The notes under the pieces: generated by a model
What the model was told of the DNA's origin: nothing
Database searches by the model: none
Seen by the model: only the letters and a program-made list of their open reading frames with translations
Part shown: piece after piece, positions 1 through 5,356 of the stretch
Numbering within the stretch: position 1 is the stretch's first letter
How the letters are laid out: the number at the start of each line of letters is the position of its first letter
Origin: Rhodospirillales bacterium
Lineage (GTDB): Bacteria; Pseudomonadota; Alphaproteobacteria; Acetobacterales; Acetobacteraceae
NCBI GenBank assembly: GCA_018971905.1
Contig: JAGWZS010000132.1
Span: 1 to 5,356 of the forward strand
DNA: 5,356 bases
Reading direction: 5' to 3'
Made by a program: the position numbers and the translations under genes

Positions 1-333
1 CCCCAGCACCTCGCGGATGGCACGCAGCAGGCACGCCCCAACAATGGGGTAATGTTCCGGCAGAACCTGCAACGCCACGTGCTTGTTGACGATCTGCCCT
101 GCCAGAGAGCCAAGCTCCTGGAGCCGGTCGATATTCTTGGCATACATTAACACGCCATTGGCCAGGGCGCGCGGTTGCGCACCGCTGGCCTGATGCGCCT
201 GGTTAAACAGCGGCCGCACCTGTGGATAATCCGCGAGCATGATCCTGTAGAAATGTGTTGTCAGCGCTTCTCCGCCAGCTTCCAGGATGGGAACAGTGGA
301 TTTGATGATGGCGGTCTGGGCGGCTGTCAGCAT
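1..333 (-). CDS. hmp: Flavohemoprotein Hmp (nitric oxide dioxygenase), N-terminal part, runs off left edge
   Basis: Hmp is a cytoplasmic enzyme that turns NO plus O2 into nitrate, using NAD(P)H, FAD and a globin haem. Only the first 111 residues are here, all within the N-terminal globin domain; the family is about 400 residues, so the FAD and NAD domains lie outside the window. The visible key positions coincide with E. coli Hmp numbering: B10 Tyr29 (in HFYRIML), CD1 Phe43, E7 Gln53, E11 Leu57, proximal haem ligand His85 (in NKHVALQ) and Tyr95 (in PEHYPIVG), which helps tune the haem pocket. The start is the ATG read from 333, giving MLTAAQTAIIK, which matches the usual family N-terminus. 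It is preceded by a good Shine-Dalgarno (AAGGA, complement of 343-347) nine bases upstream. The frame is open to the window edge. The gene is divergent from the two-component/efflux operon and lies behind two NsrR-type operators. Identity is clear; intactness of the rest cannot be judged. Confidence 0.95.
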   Translation of the reverse strand, partial: MLTAAQTAIIKSTVPILEAGGEALTTHFYRIMLADYPQVRPLFNQAHQASGAQPRALANGVLMYAKNIDRLQELGSLAGQIVNKHVALQVLPEHYPIVGACLLRAIREVLG

Positions 334-340
334 AGGCAGG

Positions 341-348
341 CTTCCTTC
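341..348 (-). promoter_or_regulatory. Ribosome binding site of hmp
   Basis: The minus strand reads GAAGGAAG here. Its AAGGA core ends nine bases before the ATG at 333. It supports the chosen Hmp start, which is also where similarity to known Hmp N-termini begins. Confidence 0.7.
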
Positions 349-378
349 AGTACGACACGGGCTCGGTCGTTTGGTTAA

Positions 379-401
379 AACATGTATCTAGAATGCATGT
401 T
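379..401. promoter_or_regulatory. NsrR-type operator 1 (proximal to hmp)
   Basis: This is a 23-bp imperfect inverted repeat with 11-1-11 architecture: left arm AACATGTATCT, centre A390, right arm GAATGCATGTT, with 8 of 11 positions complementary. The outer six bases AACATG/CATGTT match exactly, and each arm keeps an ATGYAT-like core. The layout matches the known NsrR operator (AAGATGYATTT-N-AAATRCATCTT-like). NsrR is an iron-sulfur repressor that releases DNA when its cluster reacts with NO, and hmp is its classic target. The site overlaps the predicted hmp -10 hexamer and the expected start of transcription, as expected for a repressor. It departs more from consensus than the neighbouring site, with C in place of G at arm position 3. 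The assignment to NsrR is inferred from the motif; no nsrR gene is in the window. Confidence 0.62.
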
Positions 402-425
402 ATACGCAGCCATGAAAAGATGCAA
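399..425 (-). promoter_or_regulatory. Predicted hmp promoter (-35 TTGCAT, -10 TATAAC)
   Basis: On the minus strand TTGCAT (425-420) is followed after 15 bp by TATAAC (404-399). Both hexamers are close to sigma-70 consensus, but the spacer is shorter than the preferred 17 bp, so the exact -35 is uncertain. It would start transcription near position 392, giving a leader of about 60 bases. The -35 lies inside operator 2 and the -10 partly inside operator 1, so bound repressor would block RNA polymerase. Confidence 0.45.
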
Positions 426-439
426 CATACATGCATCTT
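417..439. promoter_or_regulatory. NsrR-type operator 2 (distal to hmp, near-consensus)
   Basis: This 23-bp inverted repeat has perfect 8-bp outer arms AAGATGCA and TGCATCTT separated by seven bases, centred on T428. AAGATGCA followed by its complement at this spacing is the hallmark of the NsrR operator upstream of hmp in enterobacteria and other proteobacteria. It covers the predicted -35 hexamer of the hmp promoter. Its centre lies 38 bp from that of operator 1, somewhat under four helical turns, so two NsrR dimers could sit on nearly the same DNA face. Its centre is also 134 bp upstream of the response-regulator start, so control of the divergent operon is possible but unproven. Confidence 0.78.
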
Positions 440-561
440 TAATATTGAGCCCCAGGCATGGCCGTGGCTGGACATTCCGGCACCGTTCTGCCCATCTGGA
501 TTTTTAACGCTGCGATTGGCTAATTGCGGTATGGTCTCAACCGAGGTTTTCAGGGCGGGTT

Positions 562-1233
562 ATGCGGGTTTTGCTGGCGGAAGATGAAAAAAAGACAACC
601 GACTACCTCACCAAGGGGCTGCGCGAGGATGGCCATGCGGTGGAGGCGGCCCAAAACGGTGCGGACGCGTTGGAACTGGCGCTGCAGCATGAATTCGACG
701 CGATCATCCTGGATGTAATGCTGCCGGAACTGAACGGCTGGGAGGTGCTCAAACGCCTGCGTGCAGCCGGGCGGAGCACGCCGGTGTTGTTCCTGACCGC
801 ACGAGACCATGTGGAAGACCGGGTCCGCGGTCTCGATCTCGGCGCCAATGACTATCTCATCAAACCCTTCGCCTTTGCGGAGCTTTTGGCCCGGCTGCGC
901 AACCTGGCGCGACTGCCAAAGGCTGCATCGGGCGGCGGGCTACTGGCCGTGGGAGACCTGGAGATCGACACACTGCGCCACCGCGTCATCCGCGCCGGGC
1001 AGAGCCTGCACCTTACTTCAAAGGAATACGCGCTCTTACTGCTGCTGGCGCGCAACCAGGGGCGGGTGCTCTCGCGCACCCTCATCGCCGAGGCGCTCTG
1101 GGGCGTGCTATACGACCAGCAATCCAACGCGGTGGACGCGCTGGTCCGCCGCCTGCGCGCCAAGCTGGATACACCTTTCGCAACGGCCTTGCTGCACACC
1201 ATCCGCGGCACCGGCTATGTGCTGGATCGATGA
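562..1233 (+). CDS. OmpR/CusR-family DNA-binding response regulator
   Basis: This is a 223-residue transcription factor, the usual family length. Residues 1-115 form the receiver: acidic pocket Glu7-Asp8, phosphoacceptor Asp51 (in IILDVMLPELNGWEVL), switch Thr79 and Lys101 (in DYLIKPFAFAELLAR). Residues from about 127 to 221 form a winged helix-turn-helix with the recognition-helix region SNAVDALVRRLRAKLD and a terminal wing IRGTGYVL. EDEKKTTDYLTKGL and KPFAFAELLAR strongly recall E. coli CusR and the CopR/SilR/CzcR heavy-metal group, so this subclass is likely, though subclass does not prove the signal. The ATG at 562 starts directly at the conserved MRVLLAEDE, with AGGG at 552-555 six bases upstream. 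The last bases overlap the kinase start as ATGA (1230-1233), implying translational coupling. It probably activates its own operon and the efflux genes downstream. Specific symbol withheld because the inducer is unknown. Confidence 0.93.
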   Translation: MRVLLAEDEKKTTDYLTKGLREDGHAVEAAQNGADALELALQHEFDAIILDVMLPELNGWEVLKRLRAAGRSTPVLFLTARDHVEDRVRGLDLGANDYLIKPFAFAELLARLRNLARLPKAASGGGLLAVGDLEIDTLRHRVIRAGQSLHLTSKEYALLLLLARNQGRVLSRTLIAEALWGVLYDQQSNAVDALVRRLRAKLDTPFATALLHTIRGTGYVLDR

Positions 1234-2636
1234 GGCTTCCCACCCTCCGTCCGGCCTCCATCAGCGGGCGTTTGGCGCTTCTCTACACGCTAGGCGCGCT
1301 GCTGGCGGTGGGGTTGTTCGCGCTGCTGGCAAACTGGAAGCTTGAGGCGAATTTTACCACCGCCCACCGGGATTTTCTCCAGGCCAAGGCGGCGGAGTTG
1401 CAAGATGATCTAAGCGATGGCGATGGCACACCGGACGCGCTGGTCAAGGAGATATTGCAGGAAACTGCCGACGCCCGCCTGCGCCCCTATGAGGCCAGGG
1501 TACTGGTGGCGGGGCAACAGGCGGGTGAAACGCCGGGCATGGCCACCACGCTGCCCGCGCGCCTGTTTCCCGCCGCGCGCGGCGTACAGAGCCTCTCTCT
1601 CATTCCTTACCAAACCGGCGATAGCTCCTGGCTGCTCACCAGCCTGCCTTTGCAGGGGCCACAGGGCGTGAGCCTGCAAATCGGCCTGGACATTACGCGG
1701 GATAATGCGCTGCTGACGGATTTCCACCGTGCTTTGGCCGTGTTTTTTGTGCTGATGGTGCCGCTTTTGCTCGGCGCCGGACGGCTGGCCGCCTCCCATG
1801 CGCTGGCGCCAGTGGCGCGTATCGCCAAGGTGGCGCAAAGCATCACCCCCGCACAGCTTTCCCGCCGTATCCCAATGCACCCACCCTGGCCGCGCGAGCT
1901 GACCGGGCTGGTGCAGGTGTTCAACCAGATGCTGGATAATCTTGAGTCCAGCTTCGAGCGGCTTTCCCGCTTTTCGGCGGATATCGCGCATGAGTTGCGC
2001 ACGCCGCTTTCCAACCTCAATGGCAGCCTGGAAGTCTGCCTTACCCGCCCGCGCGGCGCGGCAGAGTATTGCGCCGCCATCACCTCCGCGCTGGAGGATG
2101 GCCAGCGCCTTACCGGGCTCATCGAGAATTTGCTCTTCCTGGCACGGGTAGAAAACCCGAGTCAGGCGCTGCACCACGAGCGTTGCGATGCGAGCGAGGT
2201 CTGCGCCTGGGTGGCCGCGCAGTACGAGGCGCAGTCCCGGCCCAAAGGATTGCGCCTGCGCATAGAAGGTGCCGCCACCCTCTATGCGGATATGCTGCTT
2301 TTCCGACAGGCGGTGGGGAATGTGCTAGCGAATGCGGTGCGCCATGCGCCGCCAGGCTCGGAAATTGTGCTGGCCATCTCCGGCGGCCCCGCTAGTGGCG
2401 TGGAAATCGTCGTTGCCGACCAGGGGCCGGGCATTGCGCCTGAGCATCTGCCCCGGCTGTTCGACCGTTTTTACCAGACCGACCCGGCGCGCGGCCACAA
2501 GGCGGCGCAAGGCTCGGGGCTGGGGCTGTCCATCGTGCGGTCGATCATGGAACTGCACGGCGGGCGGGCGAAGATTGAGAGCACGTTGGGGCAAGGCACG
2601 CAGGTCACATTGCATTTTCCCTCCATGGAGGGCTGA
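1230..2636 (+). CDS. Membrane sensor histidine kinase (CusS-like architecture), cognate to the upstream regulator
   Basis: This 468-residue kinase should autophosphorylate and pass phosphate to Asp51 of the regulator. In order it shows: TM1 about 15-35 (RLALLYTLGALLAVGLFALL), a periplasmic sensor of about 130 residues (36-166), TM2 about 167-185 (HRALAVFFVLMVPLLLGAG), a HAMP linker (about 186-240), an H-box with phosphorylated His254 (FSADIAHELRTPLSNL), an N-box with Asn364 and Asn368 (RQAVGNVLANAVRHAPP), G1 DQGPGI (397-402), F-box FDRFYQTD (411-418) and G2 GSGLGLSIV (428-436). All catalytic motifs are intact. Architecture and length fit the heavy-metal sensor kinase group. The periplasmic domain, however, shows no cluster of His, Met or Cys: only a few isolated His and Met residues are visible. 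The start overlaps the regulator stop by four bases. The 3' end carries a perfect 14-bp palindrome (2619-2632) just before the stop codon. Confidence 0.93.
   Translation: MRLPTLRPASISGRLALLYTLGALLAVGLFALLANWKLEANFTTAHRDFLQAKAAELQDDLSDGDGTPDALVKEILQETADARLRPYEARVLVAGQQAGETPGMATTLPARLFPAARGVQSLSLIPYQTGDSSWLLTSLPLQGPQGVSLQIGLDITRDNALLTDFHRALAVFFVLMVPLLLGAGRLAASHALAPVARIAKVAQSITPAQLSRRIPMHPPWPRELTGLVQVFNQMLDNLESSFERLSRFSADIAHELRTPLSNLNGSLEVCLTRPRGAAEYCAAITSALEDGQRLTGLIENLLFLARVENPSQALHHERCDASEVCAWVAAQYEAQSRPKGLRLRIEGAATLYADMLLFRQAVGNVLANAVRHAPPGSEIVLAISGGPASGVEIVVADQGPGIAPEHLPRLFDRFYQTDPARGHKAAQGSGLGLSIVRSIMELHGGRAKIESTLGQGTQVTLHFPSMEG
2619..2632. repeat. Perfect 14-bp palindrome at the end of the kinase gene
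   Basis: CCCTCCATGGAGGG equals its own reverse complement. In RNA it could form a 5-bp CCCTC/GAGGG stem with a CATG loop. It lies within the last kinase codons, two bases before the TGA begins at 2634. No T-run follows, so it is not a standard intrinsic terminator. It may be a coincidence of codon choice or a 3'-end processing or stabilising hairpin. Confidence 0.5.
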
Positions 2637-2638
2637 AC

Positions 2639-2654
2639 ATGATAAAATTATCAT
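2639..2654. promoter_or_regulatory. AT-rich 16-bp inverted repeat in the kinase-adaptor gap (candidate operator)
   Basis: ATGATAA and TTATCAT arms flank a central AA in a strikingly AT-rich patch (about 2637-2661) within GC-rich surroundings. The repeat sits directly after the kinase stop and about 45 bp before the adaptor start. It resembles half of a Fur-family box (TGATAAT-N-ATTATCA) with one centre base fewer, so it may be an operator for a second regulator or part of an internal promoter. I do not see a convincing -35/-10 pair around it. Function is inferred only from symmetry and location. Confidence 0.4.
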
Positions 2655-2669
2655 TGAAATAGCGCGATT

Positions 2670-2684
2670 CCGCCCGGCGGGCGG
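2670..2684. repeat. GC-rich hairpin upstream of the adaptor start
   Basis: CCGCCC and GGGCGG flank a GGC triplet, giving a potential 6-bp all-GC stem. It lies 15 bases before the adaptor ATG at 2700 and is not followed by a T-run, so it is not a terminator. It could affect translation of the adaptor, whose ribosome binding site is weak. High GC content makes chance formation fairly likely. Confidence 0.35.
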
Positions 2685-2699
2685 GCGTATCAGCGCCGG

Positions 2700-3674
2700 A
2701 TGACTCGACGCTCAAAATTCATGCCGCCTGGCCTCATCGCGGCAGCGCTGGCGCTCACGGCCCAGGCCCCGGCCAGCTGGGTAACGGTGCAAGCCACGCA
2801 ACAAGCCCCCATCCTTTCCGGCTTTGCTTCCGTGCAGCCCGGCGCGCCCATCACCATCACCGCGCTGCAAGCGGGCGTGCTCACCAGCCTCGCCGTCGCG
2901 CCCGGCGAAAGCGTGAAGCCAGGGCAGACGATCGGGCAACTCGGCGGCCCGCAGATCGCAGCGGCACTGGCCGCGGCGCAAGGAGCAAGCAACGCTACCG
3001 ACGCCAATTTGGCGGCGGAACGTGGCAAGTTCGCGGATCATCTCTCCACCAAAGCGGCGGTGGCGCAGGCACAGGCCGCAGCATCCTCAGCGTGGGCCAA
3101 TCTTGCGGCGCTGCGTGCGGCCACCAGCCTGCAAAGCCCGGTAGCCGGGCAGGTGCAAAGCCTCAACGCCGGGCCGGGCACGCCTGTTCAGCCGGGTCAG
3201 GAAATAGCTGTGGTGCAGCCCGCTGCCGGGGCCTGGGTGAAGGCCGTGCTTTACGGGCCACGGGCCTCCATGCTTTCCCCCGGCGATGAGGGGCGGTTTA
3301 TTCCTGCTGATGGTGGGTCCGCCGTGCCCGTAACGCTACGCGGTGTGCAGGGTGCACAGCCCGATGGTGGGGTGGTGCTGGCTTTCTATGGTGCGGGTTT
3401 GCAGCCGGGCGAAGCGGGCACCCTCAGCCTTGCCTTGCCGCCCCGTCCTGTGTTGCTGGTGCCCAGCGAGGCGCTGGTGCTGGATGACGGACGCTGGTGG
3501 GTGATGCTGCATGACGCGCAAGGCGACCATGCCGTGCCGGTGGTGCCGGGCGAAGCGCAGGGCACGCAAACGCCCATTCTGTCGGGCCTTGCCGCCGGGG
3601 ATCAGGTCATCGTCCAGGATGCCGCGCTGCTCTATCATCGCGGCATCGCGTCTCAATATCAGCCGCCGGATTAA
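2700..3674 (+). CDS. RND efflux periplasmic adaptor subunit (membrane fusion protein, HlyD/AcrA type)
   Basis: This 324-residue adaptor should link the inner-membrane pump to an outer-membrane channel in the periplasm. It has a signal peptide (TRRSK basic start, GLIAAALALTA core, likely cleavage after AQAPA near residue 25) and no lipobox Cys, so it is probably not a lipoprotein. Next come lipoyl half-motif 1 (about 50-84, VLTSLAVAPGESVKPGQTIGQL), a short Ala-rich coiled hairpin (about 85-141, with ERGKF...HLSTKAAVAQAQ near the tip), lipoyl half 2 (about 142-175, LQSPVAGQVQSLNAGPGTPVQPGQ), a beta-barrel (about 176-245) and a membrane-proximal domain (about 250-315, VLLVPSEALVLDDGRWWVML). No Met/His-rich segment like that of CusB is seen. 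The start at 2700 is preferred because it supplies the positively charged n-region; the in-frame ATG at 2721 is the alternative, and neither has a good Shine-Dalgarno. It is somewhat shorter than AcrA-type adaptors. The pump gene follows after three bases. Confidence 0.88.
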   Translation: MTRRSKFMPPGLIAAALALTAQAPASWVTVQATQQAPILSGFASVQPGAPITITALQAGVLTSLAVAPGESVKPGQTIGQLGGPQIAAALAAAQGASNATDANLAAERGKFADHLSTKAAVAQAQAAASSAWANLAALRAATSLQSPVAGQVQSLNAGPGTPVQPGQEIAVVQPAAGAWVKAVLYGPRASMLSPGDEGRFIPADGGSAVPVTLRGVQGAQPDGGVVLAFYGAGLQPGEAGTLSLALPPRPVLLVPSEALVLDDGRWWVMLHDAQGDHAVPVVPGEAQGTQTPILSGLAAGDQVIVQDAALLYHRGIASQYQPPD

Positions 3675-3677
3675 ACC

Positions 3678-5356
3678 ATGCCAGACGCTTTGCTCCGCTT
3701 GGCTGCCCGCCCGGCTTTGTGGCTGATGATCTATGCCGCCTTGCTCGGTTTTGGGGTGTTCGCCCTGTTTAATATCCCCGAAGAGGTGCTGCCCGCCTTC
3801 AACTATCCCGAAATCAGCGTGACCGTGCATCTGCCCGGCACCACCGCCACAGATATGGAGGCGATGGTGGCCACCCCGCTGGAGGGTGTGCTGCTCGGCC
3901 TGCCGGGGGTGTCCAATGTTCGCAGCACCATCAGTGACGGGCTGGTGGAGACCGATCTGCGCTTTGCCGCCACCACCAACGCCCAGGCGGATTTGCAGGC
4001 GGTGAACGGCGCCATTGAGCGCGGCCAGACCAGCCTGCCGCCCGGCGTGCAGCCTTTCACGCAGATCATGGGCAATGCCATCAACGAGGTGGCAGACTAT
4101 GCCGTGCGCATCGCCCCCGGCACCTCGCAGGCAAAGGCGGCGCGCGCGGTGGCAATGCAACTGGTGCCGGCCTTGCGCGCCGTACCGGGGGTGCAACTCG
4201 TCACCTCCGCCGGGCTGGGGGACGAGGCGCTTTGGGTGCAACCCAACCTTACCGCCATGCAACAGGCCGGGGTTTCCGTGCAAGAATTGCGGCAGGCGCT
4301 GGCCGGGCAGGCGATGCTGGTGCCGGGTGGTGCGCTTAGCCTTGGCCATGTCGATTCCCTTATCACCTTCGCCAACACCCCCAGCGCCGCGGCGCTAGCG
4401 CAAACGCCGGTGATGGGGCCGCACGGCCCCATTCCGCTAGGTGCATTAGCGCGCATTGTGCACAGCACGGAGCCTGTGCATCAGCGAGAATTACTGGATG
4501 GCGAACCTGCCATCGCGCTGGTGGTTTTCAAGCAGCAGGGTGCATCTACGTTGCCAGTGACACGAGCACTCGCGCAGGCCATCAAATCCGTGCCGCTGCC
4601 GGAAGGCGTTTCCGTGTTGCGGATCTACGATCAGGGCCATCTGGTAGCGGCCACGAGCGATGATTTGCGCCGCAATCTGCTGATAGGCGGTGTGCTGGCT
4701 ATTGCCGGGCTGCTCGCCGTGCTGGGGGCGGGCAGCGGTGCCTGGCTGCTGGCGTTGTCTCTCCCGGCATCCCTGCTGCTGGGCATCGCCGGGCTGTATG
4801 CCACCGGGCAGAGCCTCAACCTGCTTACCTTCGGTGCCATTATCGTGGCGCTGGGGCTGGTGGCGGATGATTCCATCATCGTGCTGGAGAGTATTTTCCA
4901 CCGCTGGGAAGCAGGTGACGAAACCTGGCCCGGCATCTGGCGAGGTTTGCAGGAGATCATGGCGCCGGACATTATCGGCACGCTCACCACCATGCTGGTG
5001 TTCGTGCCGCTGCTGTTCACCGGCGGGCTGGCGGGGCTGTTCTGCGTGCCCTTCGCGCTGGGCATGGTCTTCTCGCTCGGTGCCTCGCTGCTGGTGTCGC
5101 TCACGCTGATTCCGCTGGGGCTGGGGCTGCTGCCGCGCCATGCCATGCGCCCGCCGCGTGCCGCCAATGCGCTGCTTTTGCGGCTGATGGGCTGGAACCG
5201 TCGCCTGTTCCACTTGGCCCTGGCCTACCCCAAGCGCGCCGTGCTGGCCTGCGTGGCGCTGCTGCTGCTCAGCTTGGGGGCGATGAGCCTGGTTTCGGTG
5301 AATGTGCTGCCGTTGCCGAATGAGGGCGTGCTGCTGGATTCCTTTACCCTGGCGCC
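3678..5356 (+). CDS. RND efflux pump inner-membrane permease, N-terminal 559 residues, runs off right edge
   Basis: RND pumps use the proton gradient to expel substrates from the periplasm or membrane through an adaptor and outer-membrane channel. The family is about 1000-1050 residues; the first half is here, open to the edge. Visible parts: TM1 (about 12-31), the first periplasmic porter/docking region (about 32-330, with PEISVTVHLPGTTATDMEAM and PLEGVLLGLPGVSNVRSTIS), then TM2 (about 333-351), TM3 (355-374), TM4 (about 383-403), TM5 (432-450), TM6 (458-485), TM7 (521-541) and the start of the second porter half (VLPLPNEG). TM4 reads LGLVADDSIIVLES; Asp397-Asp398 correspond to the AcrB proton-relay pair Asp407-Asp408. 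Heavy-metal pumps such as CusA and CzcA usually keep one Asp here, so this looks closer to the organic-compound (HAE) type. The start ATG lies three bases after the adaptor stop, with a weak GGA seven bases upstream, implying translational coupling. Substrate unknown. Confidence 0.9.
   Translation, partial: MPDALLRLAARPALWLMIYAALLGFGVFALFNIPEEVLPAFNYPEISVTVHLPGTTATDMEAMVATPLEGVLLGLPGVSNVRSTISDGLVETDLRFAATTNAQADLQAVNGAIERGQTSLPPGVQPFTQIMGNAINEVADYAVRIAPGTSQAKAARAVAMQLVPALRAVPGVQLVTSAGLGDEALWVQPNLTAMQQAGVSVQELRQALAGQAMLVPGGALSLGHVDSLITFANTPSAAALAQTPVMGPHGPIPLGALARIVHSTEPVHQRELLDGEPAIALVVFKQQGASTLPVTRALAQAIKSVPLPEGVSVLRIYDQGHLVAATSDDLRRNLLIGGVLAIAGLLAVLGAGSGAWLLALSLPASLLLGIAGLYATGQSLNLLTFGAIIVALGLVADDSIIVLESIFHRWEAGDETWPGIWRGLQEIMAPDIIGTLTTMLVFVPLLFTGGLAGLFCVPFALGMVFSLGASLLVSLTLIPLGLGLLPRHAMRPPRAANALLLRLMGWNRRLFHLALAYPKRAVLACVALLLLSLGAMSLVSVNVLPLPNEGVLLDSFTLA

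Larger units (their letters stand above)
334..561. other. Divergent intergenic region between hmp and the regulator operon
   Basis: This 228-bp region separates two divergently transcribed units. The hmp-proximal half (about 370-445) is AT-rich and holds the operators and hmp promoter. The other half (about 446-561) must contain the promoter of the regulator-kinase-efflux operon, but I see no convincing -35/-10 pair on the plus strand. The AT-richer stretch around 499-535 (TTTTTAAC, TAATTG, TATGGT) is the likeliest place. I do not see a CusR/CopR-type box. An imperfect 20-bp palindrome at 452-471 (CCAGGCATGG/CCGTGGCTGG) is the best candidate operator on this side. Short ORFs crossing the region look non-coding. 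Confidence 0.6.

Noticed and set aside
175..378. Plus-strand ORF of 67 codons opposite hmp
   Set aside because: It lies mostly antisense to the well-supported Hmp globin domain and has no recognisable protein features.
539..550. AACC-GA-GGTT followed by TT before the regulator start as a terminator or attenuator
   Set aside because: The stem is only 4 bp with a 2-base loop, too small to form a stable hairpin.
393..587. Plus-strand 64-codon ORF across the operators and the regulator start
   Set aside because: It begins inside an operator, runs out of frame into the regulator gene, and shows no ribosome binding site or domain.
587..593. Run of seven A early in the regulator gene as a possible slippage or phase-variation site
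   Set aside because: It encodes the conserved Glu-Lys-Lys of the CusR-like motif EDEKKT, and the frame is intact on both sides; seven bases is too short for a strong claim.
1571..1585. GCCGCGCGCGGC palindrome inside the kinase gene
   Set aside because: It falls in coding sequence of high GC content and is explained by Ala/Arg codons.
1410..2177. Long minus-strand ORF inside the kinase gene
   Set aside because: It is a GC-rich antisense shadow: composition is Gln/Arg/His-rich, no domain is seen, and the plus strand encodes an intact kinase.
2619..2660. Intrinsic terminator after the kinase gene
   Set aside because: The hairpin at 2619-2632 is short and followed by mixed sequence rather than a T-run, and the operon continues in the same direction.
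3336..4349. 337-codon minus-strand ORF across the adaptor and pump genes
   Set aside because: It spans two well-supported genes in antisense and has the His/Gln/Arg/Gly-rich make-up of a reverse-frame artefact.
4491..5213. 240-codon minus-strand ORF inside the pump gene
   Set aside because: Very Gln/His/Arg-rich sequence opposite transmembrane helices of the pump; typical antisense artefact.

Overview
The window holds one gene on the minus strand at the left edge and, diverging from it, a four-gene plus-strand operon that runs off the right edge. Base composition is GC-rich with dense coding. The gene content (flavohemoprotein Hmp behind NsrR-type operators, OmpR/CusR-type two-component system, RND efflux pump) points to a Gram-negative Pseudomonadota. 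The NsrR-type boxes and the Hmp sequence would suit a beta- or gammaproteobacterium, but I cannot fix the genus, and an alphaproteobacterial origin is not excluded.

Layout. 1-333 (minus): first 111 codons of hmp, the nitric oxide dioxygenase, covering most of the globin domain. 334-561: divergent intergenic region with two 23-bp inverted repeats of NsrR type (379-401 and 417-439), placed over a plausible hmp -10 and -35. 562-1233: OmpR-family response regulator closely resembling CusR. 1230-2636: its membrane histidine kinase, overlapping the regulator by an ATGA. 2637-2699: the only real gap in the operon; together with the last bases of the kinase gene it carries three consecutive palindromes. 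2700-3674: periplasmic adaptor (membrane fusion protein) with a signal peptide and an unusually short coiled hairpin. 3678-5356: N-terminal 559 residues of the RND inner-membrane pump, with a paired-Asp proton relay in TM4.

How the genes fit together. The sensor kinase probably detects a periplasmic or membrane stress and phosphorylates Asp51 of the regulator, which then activates the downstream adaptor-pump genes and probably its own operon. No outer-membrane channel gene is visible; it may lie beyond the right edge or be a shared TolC-like protein. The regulator looks like the heavy-metal class, but neither the adaptor nor the visible half of the pump shows metal-binding signatures, so the substrate is open. 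The nitric-oxide operators probably serve hmp; whether they also affect the efflux operon is a testable question.

I found no tRNA, rRNA, CRISPR, insertion sequence or phage element. The biology is mostly of known families. The least explained parts are the palindrome cluster at 2619-2684 and the mismatch between a metal-type sensor and an apparently non-metal pump.
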